Source: Faucicola osloensis_B (GTDB lineage: Bacteria > Pseudomonadota > Gammaproteobacteria > Pseudomonadales > Moraxellaceae). Taken from it: a stretch of 64,000 nucleotides of DNA. The DNA is taken from NCBI GenBank assembly GCA_964211495.1, contig CAXORL010000001.1, positions 248,001 to 312,000 on the forward strand, given 5' to 3'. Both the position numbers and the translations under genes were made by a program. Shown here one piece after another: positions 63,068 to 64,000 of this stretch. The notes beneath the pieces were generated by a model. The model was not told where the DNA came from. It saw only the letters and a program-made list of their open reading frames with translations, and searched no databases. Numbering within the stretch: position 1 is the stretch's first letter; each line of letters opens with the position of its first letter.

Positions 63068-64000
63068 TTACAATTCATCTTCCATAAAAAATTGCGGATC
63101 GACGGCATCCAAATCACGCACATCAAGTTTGGTATAGTGTTTTTTGCAGAAATTTGGATCCAATTTGCACATCGCACTTTGCAATTCATCAAGGCGCGCT
63201 TCAGACTGGCGAATGTGCTCGAGCATTTTGATAAAAGTCATTGCCACGGGGTCTTGGGTGTTTGGGTCAATCCCATATTGATGAAAAACGCCCGCTTGCT
63301 CTAACTTAATTTTATTGCAATCATCCTCACTGGTAGCAGAGGTATTTATAGAGATTTGTTCAACCGCTTTCATCTGCTCAGCATCGGTTGTTTTTTCGAT
63401 ATAGTCGTCAGCTGGGGTTACCCCATTATTTGCCAAGCTATCAAGCCCCATTTGCTCCGCTTTGGCTTTATCATGAATCAAACGCGCGGCACCGCCTACC
63501 ATGGTCGCGCCTGCCGGCACTTCTTTGACAACGACAGCATTGGAGCCGATTTTGGCATATTTACCCACGGTAAATCCGCCTAATACTTTGGCACCTGCAC
63601 CGACAACCACGCCATCTTCCAGCGTGGGATGGCGTTTGCCTTCATTTAATGATACCCCGCCAAGCGTGACGCCATGATACAAGGTAACATCGTCACCGAT
63701 TTCAGCAGTTTCACCAATGACCACGCCCATGCCATGGTCAATAAAGAATCGACGCCCAATTTTTGCTGCGGGGTGAATTTCAATCCCGGTCAAAAATCGA
63801 TTGCCAAAGGATACAAACCGTGCCAAGCCTTTGTTATTGTGTTGCCACATACTGTGGGCAACGCGGTGAATCAATAGCGCATGCACGCCAGGATAAGTCA
63901 ACAGCACTTCAAGGGTGTTACGTGCCGCAGGGTCACGGTCAAACACCGCTTGGATGTCCTCTTGTAATTCTGCTTTGATGGTCTGGGTTTTTTTGGATAA
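63068..64000 (-). CDS. cysE: Serine O-acetyltransferase (5' end beyond window)
   Basis: The first enzyme of cysteine synthesis, acetylating serine. The frame runs to the window edge with no convincing start: the codons upstream of the GTG at 63946 read ...ELQEDIQAVFDRDPAAR, the usual CysE N-terminus. The left-handed beta-helix carries FIDHGMGVVIGETAEIGDDVTLYHGVTLGG and GKRHPTLEDGVVVGAGAKVLGG. The C-terminal tail (about 100 residues) after GGAARLIHDK is long, helical and contains Cys residues, as in the epsC/cysE long type. The gene is convergent with the S41 protease. Confidence 0.95.
   Translation of the reverse strand, partial: LSKKTQTIKAELQEDIQAVFDRDPAARNTLEVLLTYPGVHALLIHRVAHSMWQHNNKGLARFVSFGNRFLTGIEIHPAAKIGRRFFIDHGMGVVIGETAEIGDDVTLYHGVTLGGVSLNEGKRHPTLEDGVVVGAGAKVLGGFTVGKYAKIGSNAVVVKEVPAGATMVGGAARLIHDKAKAEQMGLDSLANNGVTPADDYIEKTTDAEQMKAVEQISINTSATSEDDCNKIKLEQAGVFHQYGIDPNTQDPVAMTFIKMLEHIRQSEARLDELQSAMCKLDPNFCKKHYTKLDVRDLDAVDPQFFMEDEL

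Overview
The window is a contiguous piece of a gammaproteobacterial chromosome of moderate GC (mid-40s by eye). It most resembles the family Moraxellaceae (Moraxella/Faucicola/Psychrobacter type). This placement is inferred from protein style and gene content: separate nrdB-yfaE, acnD-prpC-prpB, gspHIJK, 6S RNA, and a DUF815/DUF2868/DUF3482 operon. No rRNA, tRNA, insertion sequence, prophage or CRISPR array was recognised. Nearly everything is chromosomal housekeeping and transport, so the accessory signal is confined to a few places.

Layout. 1-3.3 kb: end of an MFS transporter, an alanine/glycine:cation symporter and a VIT1-type metal transporter. 3.4-7.9 kb: a tight four-gene minus-strand operon (DUF815 ATPase, DUF2868 membrane protein, 185-residue unknown, DUF3482 GTPase) that looks like an uncharacterised membrane-associated GTPase/ATPase system. 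8-10.5 kb: a large orphan lipoprotein. 10.6-18.2 kb: ybeD, rpoD, yfaE, nrdB, dps, a YcxB-like protein and serS. 18.5-20.7 kb: a very AT-rich ABC/SMC-type ATPase gene broken by an 8-bp tandem duplication; removing one copy restores a single 715-codon frame. 20.8-26.4 kb: the 2-methylcitrate cycle genes acnD, prpC and prpB, with an AT-rich DUF4262 gene between prpC and acnD and no prpF beside acnD. 26.8-34.8 kb: small membrane protein, DUF3144, metK, uvrB, mgtC-like, pepN. 34.9-40.1 kb: a plus-strand run of YbfB-type MFS, nitroreductase, uracil permease, CoA-ester lyase and a second nitroreductase. 40.2-46.3 kb: purB, an EmrE-like exporter, queE, a carboxymuconolactone decarboxylase-like protein, dapD and cidB/cidA homologues, with a divergent LysR regulator. 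47.5-53.5 kb: cysK, MATE pump, orphan lipoprotein, hemW, tatD. 53.8-57.8 kb: TetR regulator and the type II secretion minor pseudopilins gspH-I-J-K. 58-64 kb: purine permease, 6S RNA on the minus strand, gpmI, an S41 processing protease and the 5'-truncated cysE.

A recurring theme is short tandem duplication (6-16 bp units) at gene edges. At least nine places show it; one breaks the AT-rich ATPase gene, one rewrites the C-terminus of the 185-residue operon protein, one carries the queE stop codon, one repeats the Shine-Dalgarno region of a nitroreductase gene, and two intergenic clusters share a 13-bp period beginning GTTA.
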